This document shows, piece after piece, positions 7,090-13,574 of a stretch of 14,019 nucleotides of DNA. How positions within the stretch are numbered: position 1 is the stretch's first letter; each line of letters starts with the position of its first letter. Origin of the DNA: HXMU1420-2 sp040830545 (GTDB lineage: Bacteria > Pseudomonadota > Alphaproteobacteria > Rhodobacterales > Rhodobacteraceae); the NCBI GenBank assembly GCA_040830545.1, contig JBFOMB010000143.1, forward strand, positions 1 through 14,019. Reading direction: 5' to 3'. A program made the translations under genes and the position numbers. Under the pieces are notes generated by a model that was not told the DNA's origin, did no database searches, and saw only the letters and a list, made by a program, of their open reading frames with translations.

Positions 7090-7692
7090 ATGCTAAATGC
7101 AAGGACCAAACCTGTTGAAGACACCTCCACCCTCGGCCAGAAGTTGCGGGACCGCCGCAAGGCGCGCGGCCTGACGCTTGAGACAGTTGCAAATCGCGCC
7201 CGTGTCACCCCCGGGTTTGTCAGCCAGGTCGAACGCAACATCACCTCTCCTTCGTTATCATCCCTGACCGCGTTGGCCGAGGCGCTGGATGCCCATATCA
7301 CCGATTTCTTTGATCCCCCGCCCAGACCCGATCAAACCAGCCGGGCCGATATGCGCGACATCCACGCCGCCCCTGGCGGTGGGTTCGAATTCGAGCGCCT
7401 TTCGACCACTTTCCCGGGCAGCCGCCTGAACGGATTGTTGGTGCATTATCCCCCGGGGTTCACAACGCAGGACATGGTTCACGAGGGCGAAGAATTCTAC
7501 TACGTCACCCAGGGCGCGCTGACCTTGGAGGTTGATGGCATGCGCACGGTGCTGGGGCCCGGCGACTCGATGCATTTTGACTCCATGCGCCCCCACGCGG
7601 TCCACAATGAAACCGGCAAGGCGGTCTCGGTCCTGATTGTCAACACCATGGAACTGTTCGGTGAACCACGCGAAGGAGGCGGAGATGACTGA
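7090..7692 (+). CDS. XRE-family transcriptional regulator with C-terminal cupin domain
   Basis: The 200-residue regulator has an HTH_XRE domain at about 15-70 (LGQKLRDRRKARGLTLETVA..ARVTPGFVSQVERN), with the recognition helix near 41-50. A short linker leads to a cupin_2 domain at about 113-185, where HEGEEFYYVTQG carries His131 and Glu135 and RPHAVHN carries His169 as likely ligand- or metal-binding positions. This architecture (PuuR/SutR-like) usually senses a small amino acid, amine or related metabolite. The ATG at 7090 has no Shine-Dalgarno sequence. A TTG at 7054 in the same frame is a poorer alternative because it lies within the promoter-like dyad. The gene leads a plus-strand operon: its last 8 bases overlap the GAF gene start, and the M24 peptidase follows. 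It likely controls that operon and the divergent racemase-family gene. Confidence 0.9.
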   Translation: MLNARTKPVEDTSTLGQKLRDRRKARGLTLETVANRARVTPGFVSQVERNITSPSLSSLTALAEALDAHITDFFDPPPRPDQTSRADMRDIHAAPGGGFEFERLSTTFPGSRLNGLLVHYPPGFTTQDMVHEGEEFYYVTQGALTLEVDGMRTVLGPGDSMHFDSMRPHAVHNETGKAVSVLIVNTMELFGEPREGGGDD

Positions 7693-8209
7693 CCTCACCC
7701 CAATTGCCACCGCCCTGGCCGCGCCCGACCCGCAAGAGCCGACATTTCAAGCGCTGCGCAAGCTGGCTTATGACCTGCTGGACCTGAAGCAATTCACGAT
7801 GATGGCTTTTGATCAGAACCGTGGCGTTGGACAGCGAATTTTCTCGGACGATCCTGAACCCTACCCCGTGGGTGGTGAAAAGCCGATCCCGGAAAACACA
7901 TGGACCGAAACCGTTTTGGAGCGCCATCAGGCCTTTGTGGGAAACACAATCGAGGATCTGGCTGCTGTGTTCCCGGACTGGGAAAAGATCCGGTCGCTGG
8001 GGCTGGAAAGCTGTCTGAACCTGCCCATCATTGTGGGTGGACAGGTCATCGGAACGCTGAATTGTCTGAATGTCGCGGGGCATTTTACGCCTGCGCGGAT
8101 CGCTGCCGCGGACCAGTTGAAACTGCCCGGCGCGGCCGCCTTTCTGCTGGCGGCACAGAAACCCGTATTCATAGGCGCGCACAACACCGCGGCAAACGAC
8201 GGAGGATGA
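7685..8209 (+). CDS. GAF-domain protein
   Basis: This 174-residue soluble protein consists essentially of one GAF domain. Conserved features include the N-terminal helix FQALRKLAYDLLDLKQFTMMAF (about 21-42), the segment ESCLNLPIIVGGQVIGTLNCLNVAG (108-132) that forms the core strands, and a C-terminal helix ending near 157. No kinase, cyclase or DNA-binding domain is attached, so it is either a small-molecule binding partner or an enzyme-like stand-alone GAF. Cys110 and Cys127 could be redox-active, but nothing shows this. Translation is coupled to the XRE-cupin gene: an ideal AAGGAGG (7673-7679) lies 5 bases before the ATG, and the two genes overlap by 8 bases. Its stop lies one base before the M24 peptidase start. 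Its constant neighbours suggest a role in sensing within this operon. Confidence 0.85.
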   Translation: MTDLTPIATALAAPDPQEPTFQALRKLAYDLLDLKQFTMMAFDQNRGVGQRIFSDDPEPYPVGGEKPIPENTWTETVLERHQAFVGNTIEDLAAVFPDWEKIRSLGLESCLNLPIIVGGQVIGTLNCLNVAGHFTPARIAAADQLKLPGAAAFLLAAQKPVFIGAHNTAANDGG

Positions 8210-8210
8210 T

Positions 8211-9293
8211 ATGAACAAGATTGATGCCCTGCGCGCGAAAATGGCTGACGAAGGCGTCGACCTGGTCGCACTCGGTCCCGGGGCCCATCTGGAATGGCTG
8301 ACCGGCATGCACCCGCATGCGGATGAACGCCCGCTGATCTTCTGCCTGACGGCCACCCACGCAGGGTTTGTCATGCCATCGCTGGAAACGGAAAGCGCGC
8401 GTCGCCAGACGGACCTGCCTTTCTTTGAGTGGTCTGATGCCGAAGGCCCAGCGCAGGCTCTGGAAAACCTGCTGGAGGCGGGCGGCGCGGGTGCTGCCCG
8501 ATCTATCGTTCTGGATGAAACCATGCGGGCGGACCACGCCGCCTTGGTGCAGGATCGCCTGATGAACGCCAAGCGCCAGTTCTGCGAATCCACGCTGGGC
8601 GCGTTGCGGGCGCGCAAAACACCCGAAGAGTATGCGGTACTCAAGGCCAACGCGCAGATTGCGGACACCGCGATGCAGGCGGCATGGGACGCGATGCGTC
8701 CAGGTATGACAGAGCTGGAAGTCGCAGAGGTTGTGCGGGGTGCCTTCAAGGATCACGATGCGAAACCGCTTTTCTCCATCATCGGGGCTGGTGGGAATGG
8801 TGCCATGCCTCATCACCAGACGGGCGACACGGTTCTGAAATCCGGTGACGCAGTGGTGATGGACATCGGCGGGGGTCGTGATGGGTTCAGTTCTGATATG
8901 ACCCGCATGGCCGTGCTGGGAACGCCACCCGAAGGATATGAAGAGATTCACGCCATCGTCGAAGCCGCCGTTCAGGCCGCGATGGAGGTCGCTCGCCCCG
9001 GTGTGCGGGCGCATGTGCTGGACGATGCCGCGCGCCAGGTGATCACAGATGCGGGGTATGGCGACTATTTCATGCACCGTCTGGGGCACGGCATGGGGGT
9101 CGAAGTGCACGAACCGCCCTATATTTCGGGGTCTTCACAGTCCATTCTGGACGAAGGAATGGTGTTTTCCATCGAACCAGGCATCTACCTTCCGGGCCGG
9201 TTCGGGCTGCGATTGGAGGATATCGTGATCCTGCGGGCAGACGGGCCGGAGATTCTGTCAGGTCTCAGCCGCGATCTGCGCATCATAGGCTAA
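8211..9293 (+). CDS. M24 family metallopeptidase, Xaa-Pro aminopeptidase/dipeptidase type
   Basis: This 360-residue two-domain enzyme has an N-terminal creatinase-like domain (about 1-135) and a C-terminal pita-bread domain. All five dinuclear metal ligands are present: Asp218 and Asp229 in MDIGGGRDGFSSDMTR, His293 in HRLGHGMG, Glu322 in SIEPGIY and Glu336 in LRLEDIV. The supporting His of PHHQTGD is at 201-202. Such enzymes cut the bond between any residue and proline or hydroxyproline in peptides, in the cytosol. There is no signal peptide. It follows the GAF gene by one base with a GGAGG site about 7 bases before the ATG. With the divergent hydroxyproline-type enzyme it suggests use of proline- or hydroxyproline-rich peptides. 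An ectoine-type hydrolase or another M24 member is a lesser possibility, since the N-terminal domain decides specificity. Confidence 0.92.
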   Translation: MNKIDALRAKMADEGVDLVALGPGAHLEWLTGMHPHADERPLIFCLTATHAGFVMPSLETESARRQTDLPFFEWSDAEGPAQALENLLEAGGAGAARSIVLDETMRADHAALVQDRLMNAKRQFCESTLGALRARKTPEEYAVLKANAQIADTAMQAAWDAMRPGMTELEVAEVVRGAFKDHDAKPLFSIIGAGGNGAMPHHQTGDTVLKSGDAVVMDIGGGRDGFSSDMTRMAVLGTPPEGYEEIHAIVEAAVQAAMEVARPGVRAHVLDDAARQVITDAGYGDYFMHRLGHGMGVEVHEPPYISGSSQSILDEGMVFSIEPGIYLPGRFGLRLEDIVILRADGPEILSGLSRDLRIIG

Positions 9294-9334
9294 CGCTCAA
9301 GCGGACGCGTTTGATGGGCGGGGTTACGGTTGCT

Positions 9335-10090
9335 CTAACCATTGCCCCCGCTCAGCCGAATTCGGTGGGCATGCAGGTGATCGTAATGCGGCTTCATGCG
9401 ACGGTGCACCCGACGCACGCGTTCCGGGGTGTCCTGCAGGTCCACGTATTTGCGTTTCTGCGGTGTCAGACCGGTGGATTTGGCGAGGTTGGCGTGGAAC
9501 GATCCGCCATCCCACCAACTGTGGGCGGAAGGGTCGCCGCCGGCCTCCCAACGCAGCGCCTCCGCGATAAAGGGGATGCCCACGGCCTCGCAAAAGGCGC
9601 GTGTCATCTCGGCAGGGTTTTCCAGCAGATCGTCGCTGTCCACCACGGGCGGCGGCGCGCCATTCAACGCCGTCAGCAGGTCAAACAGCGCGCGTTGTTC
9701 GGGAAATCCCACCTCCAGCTCGTCAAAGTCCGGCCATTTGTCATGCATGGACGTGATCGTCTTGGCCGGGTCGCGGATCAGGAAGGCGTGGGTGAAATGG
9801 GACAGGAATTCCGCGTCCCCCATGTGGTTGATGTAGTGGGGAAAATCCTTGATGAACACGGGGCCCTTTTCGGCACGGGCCTGAATATCCGCCCACACGC
9901 TGTCCAGCGTCAGGCCCGGCGTGACCTTGTCGCCTTCGCGAAAACGCGGCCATAGCGGGTCTTCACCCTGATACCACGCCTCGCCAAAGGGTTCGTGCAG
10001 GCAATCCAGATCGCCTCGCTGTCGCATCATCCATTCAAACGCGGTAGAGGTGGAGCGGGGAATGGCCCAAAGGGCGACAATCTTGTGCAT
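9335..10090 (-). CDS. PAPS-type sulfotransferase family protein
   Basis: The 251-residue protein has a sulfotransferase P-loop-like fold. The 5'-phosphosulfate-binding loop is at the very N-terminus: LWAIPRSTSTAFEWMM, residues 7-22, with PRSTST at 11-16. The 3'-phosphate-binding motif is FLIRDPAKTITSM (103-115), with Arg106 and Ser114. VFIKDFPHYI (78-87) also fits the fold. Family members transfer sulfate from PAPS to a hydroxyl or amine. The acceptor here is unknown. An ATG six bases earlier (10096) directly abuts the AAGGA site, so the ATG at 10090, six bases from that site, is the better start. It is translationally coupled to the racemase-like gene, whose stop is two bases upstream. It converges with the M24 peptidase gene, with 41 bases between them. 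Confidence 0.87.
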   Translation of the reverse strand: MHKIVALWAIPRSTSTAFEWMMRQRGDLDCLHEPFGEAWYQGEDPLWPRFREGDKVTPGLTLDSVWADIQARAEKGPVFIKDFPHYINHMGDAEFLSHFTHAFLIRDPAKTITSMHDKWPDFDELEVGFPEQRALFDLLTALNGAPPPVVDSDDLLENPAEMTRAFCEAVGIPFIAEALRWEAGGDPSAHSWWDGGSFHANLAKSTGLTPQKRKYVDLQDTPERVRRVHRRMKPHYDHLHAHRIRLSGGNG

Positions 10091-10092
10091 AC

Positions 10093-10929
10093 TCATTCCT
10101 TTAGCGACGACAGCAGGCGGCCCTGTTCCGTTTCCGGGGCGAGGCCGAGGGTTTTGAAGATGCGCCAGTAAAGCGCAATGTCATGGCCGATGACCGGCGC
10201 GCCCAACCGTTCCTCAAGCGCGGCGGCATAGTGGACCGGGCGTTGGGCGATCCCGTCGGAAGCGCGGCGGTAATTGCTCATCCCGTTGATCAGGTAGGCA
10301 TCGACGTTCGGGGCCTGTTCTGCCGTGTAGTCGAAGGATTTCCAGATCAGGTCCTCGTCAAAGCACCAAATGCAATCGTCCACCTCCCGCTGCGATGCAA
10401 ACCAGCCCTGATCGTGGAAGTTTCCGGCCCAAACCACGTCAAACCCGGCCTCTTTCAGGAAGCCGACCGTGCCCTGATACCAACTGTCCGGGTGGTAGCA
10501 TGCGTTCAGCGCGACCTTTTCCACGTTGCTGGCGCGCAGGGCCTCGACCATGGCGTAACCGGCCATGTGAAAGGGGGTCTCATACTTGTCGCTGAGCATC
10601 TCGCAATGCTGACGAATGCCTTCGACCCCGAGGCCTGAGGCATGGACCCAGTTCGATCCGACCTGCCCGCAGACATCCGCGCCGTTGTTGGCCATGCATT
10701 CCAGAAAATCCTCCAGCATGCCGAAATTCTGTTTCCGCTGGTCCAGCCGGTGGGCGTAGTCGGGCACATGCAACATCCAGCCATGCGCCCCGACGCTACG
10801 CGGGGCCATGCGCAGGAAATCCGATGGGGCCGCGTCAAAGTCATGTGGGGGGCAGGTGAACCCGACCTGATGGGGAAACAGCTTTACTTTTGGGTTGGCC
10901 CACTTGGAGGGCTTTCTGTAGCTGTCCAT
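10093..10929 (-). CDS. Asp/Glu racemase or arylmalonate decarboxylase-fold protein lacking the family cysteines
   Basis: The 278-residue protein follows the maleate isomerase/arylmalonate decarboxylase pattern. A first lobe strand, ADVCGQVGSNW (84-94), is followed by a helix region, 'YETPFHMAGYAMVEALRASNVEKVALNACYHPDSWYQGTVGFLKEAGFDVVWAG' in character (116-169). Then comes a second-lobe strand, NVDAYLINGMSNYR (208-221), and a closing segment near 236-262 with LEERLGAPVIGHDIALYWRIFKTLG. By eye the two positions that hold catalytic Cys in maleate isomerase align with Gly91 and Gly216. Cys87, Cys144 and the CIWC pair (186, 189) are elsewhere. The ATG at 10929 has a GGAG site 7 bases upstream; upstream codons in this frame run into the regulatory region. 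It leads an operon with the sulfotransferase and is divergent from a LysR gene. The reaction is not known. Confidence 0.7.
   Translation of the reverse strand: MDSYRKPSKWANPKVKLFPHQVGFTCPPHDFDAAPSDFLRMAPRSVGAHGWMLHVPDYAHRLDQRKQNFGMLEDFLECMANNGADVCGQVGSNWVHASGLGVEGIRQHCEMLSDKYETPFHMAGYAMVEALRASNVEKVALNACYHPDSWYQGTVGFLKEAGFDVVWAGNFHDQGWFASQREVDDCIWCFDEDLIWKSFDYTAEQAPNVDAYLINGMSNYRRASDGIAQRPVHYAAALEERLGAPVIGHDIALYWRIFKTLGLAPETEQGRLLSSLKE
10097..10101 (-). promoter_or_regulatory. Ribosome binding site that sets the sulfotransferase start
   Basis: AAGGA on the minus strand directly touches the first in-frame ATG (10096-10094), too close for initiation, and is 6 bases from the second ATG (10090-10088). 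The site lies inside the last codons of the upstream racemase-like gene, so translation of the pair is probably coupled. Confidence 0.6.
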
Positions 10930-10953
10930 TGAGTGCTCCGTCAGGTCATCGGG

Positions 10954-10996
10954 CCTGGGTTTGCCCAGGGGAGCATCCCTGTGATTGAACGGGATG
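10954..10996. promoter_or_regulatory. Candidate LysR operator dyads in the divergent region
   Basis: Two inverted repeats lie between the racemase-like gene (start 10929) and the LysR gene (start 11037). CCTGGG (10954-10959) and CCCAGG (10964-10969) form a perfect dyad with a 4-base centre. CATCCC (10974-10979) and GGGATG (10991-10996) form a perfect dyad with an 11-base centre and contain a T-N11-A (10976/10988). The second has the size and arrangement of a LysR-type recognition site. Its placement about 40 bases before the lysR start and 45 bases before the other start suits control of both promoters. Binding is inferred. Confidence 0.5.
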
Positions 10997-11036
10997 GCCA
11001 TTGCTTTTGCGTGCACCACTCCATATCCGTTTTGAT

Positions 11037-11948
11037 ATGGCCAGAAAGAAATACACCCTGCCCTCTTCCAACGCGCTTGCCGCGTTCGAGGCGGTCGCAC
11101 GACTGCAAGGGTTTGCCCGCGCGGCGGAGGAGCTGAACACATCGCAGCCCGCAATCAGCCGCCACATTCGCAATCTGGAAATCCGCTATGGCGTGCAGTT
11201 GTTTGATCGGGACGTGACGCCCATTCGATTGACCCGAAAGGGGCAGGCTTTCTATGCAGATGTGGTGCAAGGACTGGACGTGTTGCAACAGGCTGCGCGC
11301 AACCTGACCCGGCCCGATCACACGGTCACATTGGTCTGTTCACATTCGGTGTCGCACCTGTTGTTGATGCCGCGCCATGGGCAGTTGCGGCAGGCGCTGG
11401 GGCCGGATGTGGACCTGCGGTTGCTGACAGCAGAATACAACCTGACCCGGTCTGCCGTTGATACCGGGGCTGATATTGTGTTCGAATACGCCGCGACCCC
11501 ACCGAAGTCAGATCATGTGGTGATCTGTGACGAAGAAATCCGCCCCGTCGGCACGCCAGAGGTTATCGCACAGGCACAGGCCGCGCTGGCCGGAGAAGCC
11601 GCGCCACCGCCCCTGCTGGAGCTAAGCAAGGACAATTTCGGCTGGATGAACTGGCAGGATTGGAAGGCCGCACATCCTGCGTTTGATGCGTGGCCCGTGA
11701 CCGAAGGCTTTGACAGCTACGTCTACCTGCTGGAGGCCGCTGCTTCGGGGACCGGCCTGGGCCTGGGGTGGCGCAGCTTTGTGGATTCCTATCTGGATCG
11801 GGGCGCATTGGCCGCGGTGCCGATGGGCTGGCATTCGAGGAACACGCGGATTTACGCCACTCTGACCCGGTTCGGGCGCAGCAACCCTGCGGCCCGCCGG
11901 TGTCTGGAACTGCTCGAACGGCTGACCTTGACGTCAGCCACCCAGTGA
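11037..11948 (+). CDS. LysR-family transcriptional regulator
   Basis: The 303-residue protein has an N-terminal winged helix-turn-helix: LPSSNALAAFEAVARLQGFARAAEELNTSQPAISRHIRNLE at about 8-48, recognition helix near 36-46. A linker helix and a periplasmic-binding-like effector domain (about 88-295) follow. The wording of the HTH is GcvA-like. The ATG at 11037 has no obvious Shine-Dalgarno sequence. A TTG 36 bases upstream in frame is a poor alternative. The gene is divergent from the racemase-like/sulfotransferase operon, with dyads between them, so it most likely regulates that operon in response to a small acidic metabolite and also itself. Its last 15 bases overlap the end of the acyl-CoA ligase gene on the other strand. 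Confidence 0.92.
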   Translation: MARKKYTLPSSNALAAFEAVARLQGFARAAEELNTSQPAISRHIRNLEIRYGVQLFDRDVTPIRLTRKGQAFYADVVQGLDVLQQAARNLTRPDHTVTLVCSHSVSHLLLMPRHGQLRQALGPDVDLRLLTAEYNLTRSAVDTGADIVFEYAATPPKSDHVVICDEEIRPVGTPEVIAQAQAALAGEAAPPPLLELSKDNFGWMNWQDWKAAHPAFDAWPVTEGFDSYVYLLEAAASGTGLGLGWRSFVDSYLDRGALAAVPMGWHSRNTRIYATLTRFGRSNPAARRCLELLERLTLTSATQ

Positions 11949-13547
11949 TTTCGCCCGGTCGCGCAACTGGAACTTTTGTATCTTGCCGGTCGACGTCTTG
12001 GGCAGGGTTTCGAACACCACAGCCTTGGGCGCCTTGAACCCGGCCAGATGGTCCCGGCAGAAGGCGATGATGTCCTCTGCTGTCGCCGTGACCCCGTCAC
12101 GCAGTTCGACAAAGGCACATGGCACCTCGCCCCATTTTTCGTGCGGCATGGCCACCACTGCTGCCGCTTGCACGGCGTCATGGCGGTACAGCACGGCCTC
12201 CACCTCCACTGACGAGATGTTTTCCCCGCCCGAGATGATCACGTCCTTCAGCCGGTCACGGATCTGGATATAGCCGTTGTCATGCATGACCGCGCCATCA
12301 CCGGACCAGAACCAACCGTCCTCGAACGATTTGGCCGAAGCTTCAGCGTCCTTGTAGTACCCGGCCATGACCGTGTTGCCCCGGATCGCGATTTCGCCTT
12401 GCGTGGTGCCGTCACGGGGGACGGGTGCGCCTGACGTGCGGTCGATCACGGTGACCTCTTCGACCATGGGGAAGGCGATACCCTGCTGCGCCTGCAATTC
12501 AGCCTGTTCGGCGGGGGACAGGTCGTTCCAGTCCTCCTGCCACAGACATTGCGAGATATGGCCGTAGGTTTCGGTCAGGCCATAGACCTGCATCACGTCA
12601 AATCCCATCGCGCGTGTCTTTTCCAGAACCGAGGGCGGCGGGGGTGCGCCAGCGGTCAAAACGCGGATTGCCGGATCGAAGGGGGCGGCGGCATCCTCAG
12701 CCTCGGCCAGCATTTGCAACACGATCGGGGCCGCGCCGAAATGGGTGACGCCGTGGGTGCGAATGGCGTCGAGTATACGGTCGGCAGCAGGCACACGGGT
12801 GAAGACCATCGTCGCGCCCAGCATCGCCATCAGCCACGGATGACCCCAGCCGTTGCAGTGGAACATGGGCACCACGGACAGGTAAACCGGATAGGGCGGC
12901 ACCTGCCACGCGGTGCCGGTGCCCAGCGCCATCAGGTAGGCCCCGCGATGGTGATAGACGACGCCCTTGGGCCGCCCGGACGTGCCGGAGGTGTAGTTCA
13001 GCGCAATCGCGTCCCATTCATCTGCGGGCTGGTCGATGGGCAAAGGCGGAGCCGTGGTGAGCGACTCGTATGTCGGCCCGCCCAGCGTTTCACCGGGCGC
13101 GTTGGGATCGGCAATTTCCACCACCGGAATCGTGCGGCCCAAACGATCAAACGCTTGCGACAACAGCGGCACCAGTTCACGGTCCACGATCACCAACTTG
13201 GTATCCGCGTGGTCCAGGATATAGGCGATGGTTTCAGGTTCCAGCCGCGTGTTCAGCGTGTTGAGCACTCCGCCTGTCAGCGGCATCGCGAAATGCAGTT
13301 CGAACAGTTCGGGGATATTGGGGCTGAGCACCGACACGGTGTCGCCCATTCCCACGCCCAGCGCTTGCAGCCCACCAGCCACCGCCCGGATGCGGGCGGC
13401 GGTTTCGGTCCAGCTGCGCCGGATGTCGCCATAGATCACCGCCGTGCGCGGGCCATGCAGGCTTTCTGCTCGGCGCAGGAAAGAGATCGGCGACAACGGC
13501 ACATGGTTTGCCTCCGTCTTCTTCAGGGCGTCATAAGCCTCGCGCAT
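11934..13547 (-). CDS. Acyl-CoA synthetase (AMP-forming), DmdB-like
   Basis: This enzyme activates a carboxylic acid with ATP and CoA through an acyl-adenylate. The 537-residue protein shows the ANL motifs in order: the P-loop YTSGTSGRPKGV (185-196); the acid-pocket segment VPMFHCNGWGHPW (226-238) with His230 and Trp234; TAGAPPPP near 298-305; YGLTETYG (322-329); the SGDGAV hinge-side motif (415-420); IRDRLKDVIISGGENIS (429-445); and the catalytic lysine in TSTGKIQK (Lys522). The wording resembles the medium-chain/DmdB (methylmercaptopropionate-CoA ligase) branch. The substrate is not proven, and a short or aromatic-side-chain acid is equally possible. The ATG has a GGAGG-type site about 7 bases upstream. 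The gene lies 27 bases downstream of a crotonase gene, forming one operon, and overlaps the LysR gene end to end by 15 bases. Confidence 0.93.
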   Translation of the reverse strand: MREAYDALKKTEANHVPLSPISFLRRAESLHGPRTAVIYGDIRRSWTETAARIRAVAGGLQALGVGMGDTVSVLSPNIPELFELHFAMPLTGGVLNTLNTRLEPETIAYILDHADTKLVIVDRELVPLLSQAFDRLGRTIPVVEIADPNAPGETLGGPTYESLTTAPPLPIDQPADEWDAIALNYTSGTSGRPKGVVYHHRGAYLMALGTGTAWQVPPYPVYLSVVPMFHCNGWGHPWLMAMLGATMVFTRVPAADRILDAIRTHGVTHFGAAPIVLQMLAEAEDAAAPFDPAIRVLTAGAPPPPSVLEKTRAMGFDVMQVYGLTETYGHISQCLWQEDWNDLSPAEQAELQAQQGIAFPMVEEVTVIDRTSGAPVPRDGTTQGEIAIRGNTVMAGYYKDAEASAKSFEDGWFWSGDGAVMHDNGYIQIRDRLKDVIISGGENISSVEVEAVLYRHDAVQAAAVVAMPHEKWGEVPCAFVELRDGVTATAEDIIAFCRDHLAGFKAPKAVVFETLPKTSTGKIQKFQLRDRAKSLGG

Positions 13548-13574
13548 GGTGGGTCCTCCCCCTTGTCTGTCCGG

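Noticed and set aside
7640..8749. Long open frame on the minus strand (369 codons) opposite the GAF and M24 peptidase genes
   Set aside because: It lies wholly antisense to two well-recognised protein genes, has low-complexity Ser/Arg-rich translation and no family motif. It is a by-product of high-GC codon use.
8169..9110. 313-codon open frame on the minus strand opposite the M24 peptidase
   Set aside because: The peptidase frame shows all metal ligands; the opposite frame shows no recognisable domain.
9318..9351. Possible bidirectional terminator between the peptidase and sulfotransferase genes (GCGGGG/CCCCGC with an inner GGTT/AACC)
   Set aside because: The stem has an internal loop, there is no T-run on either side, and it overlaps the sulfotransferase stop codon. 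Too weak to list.
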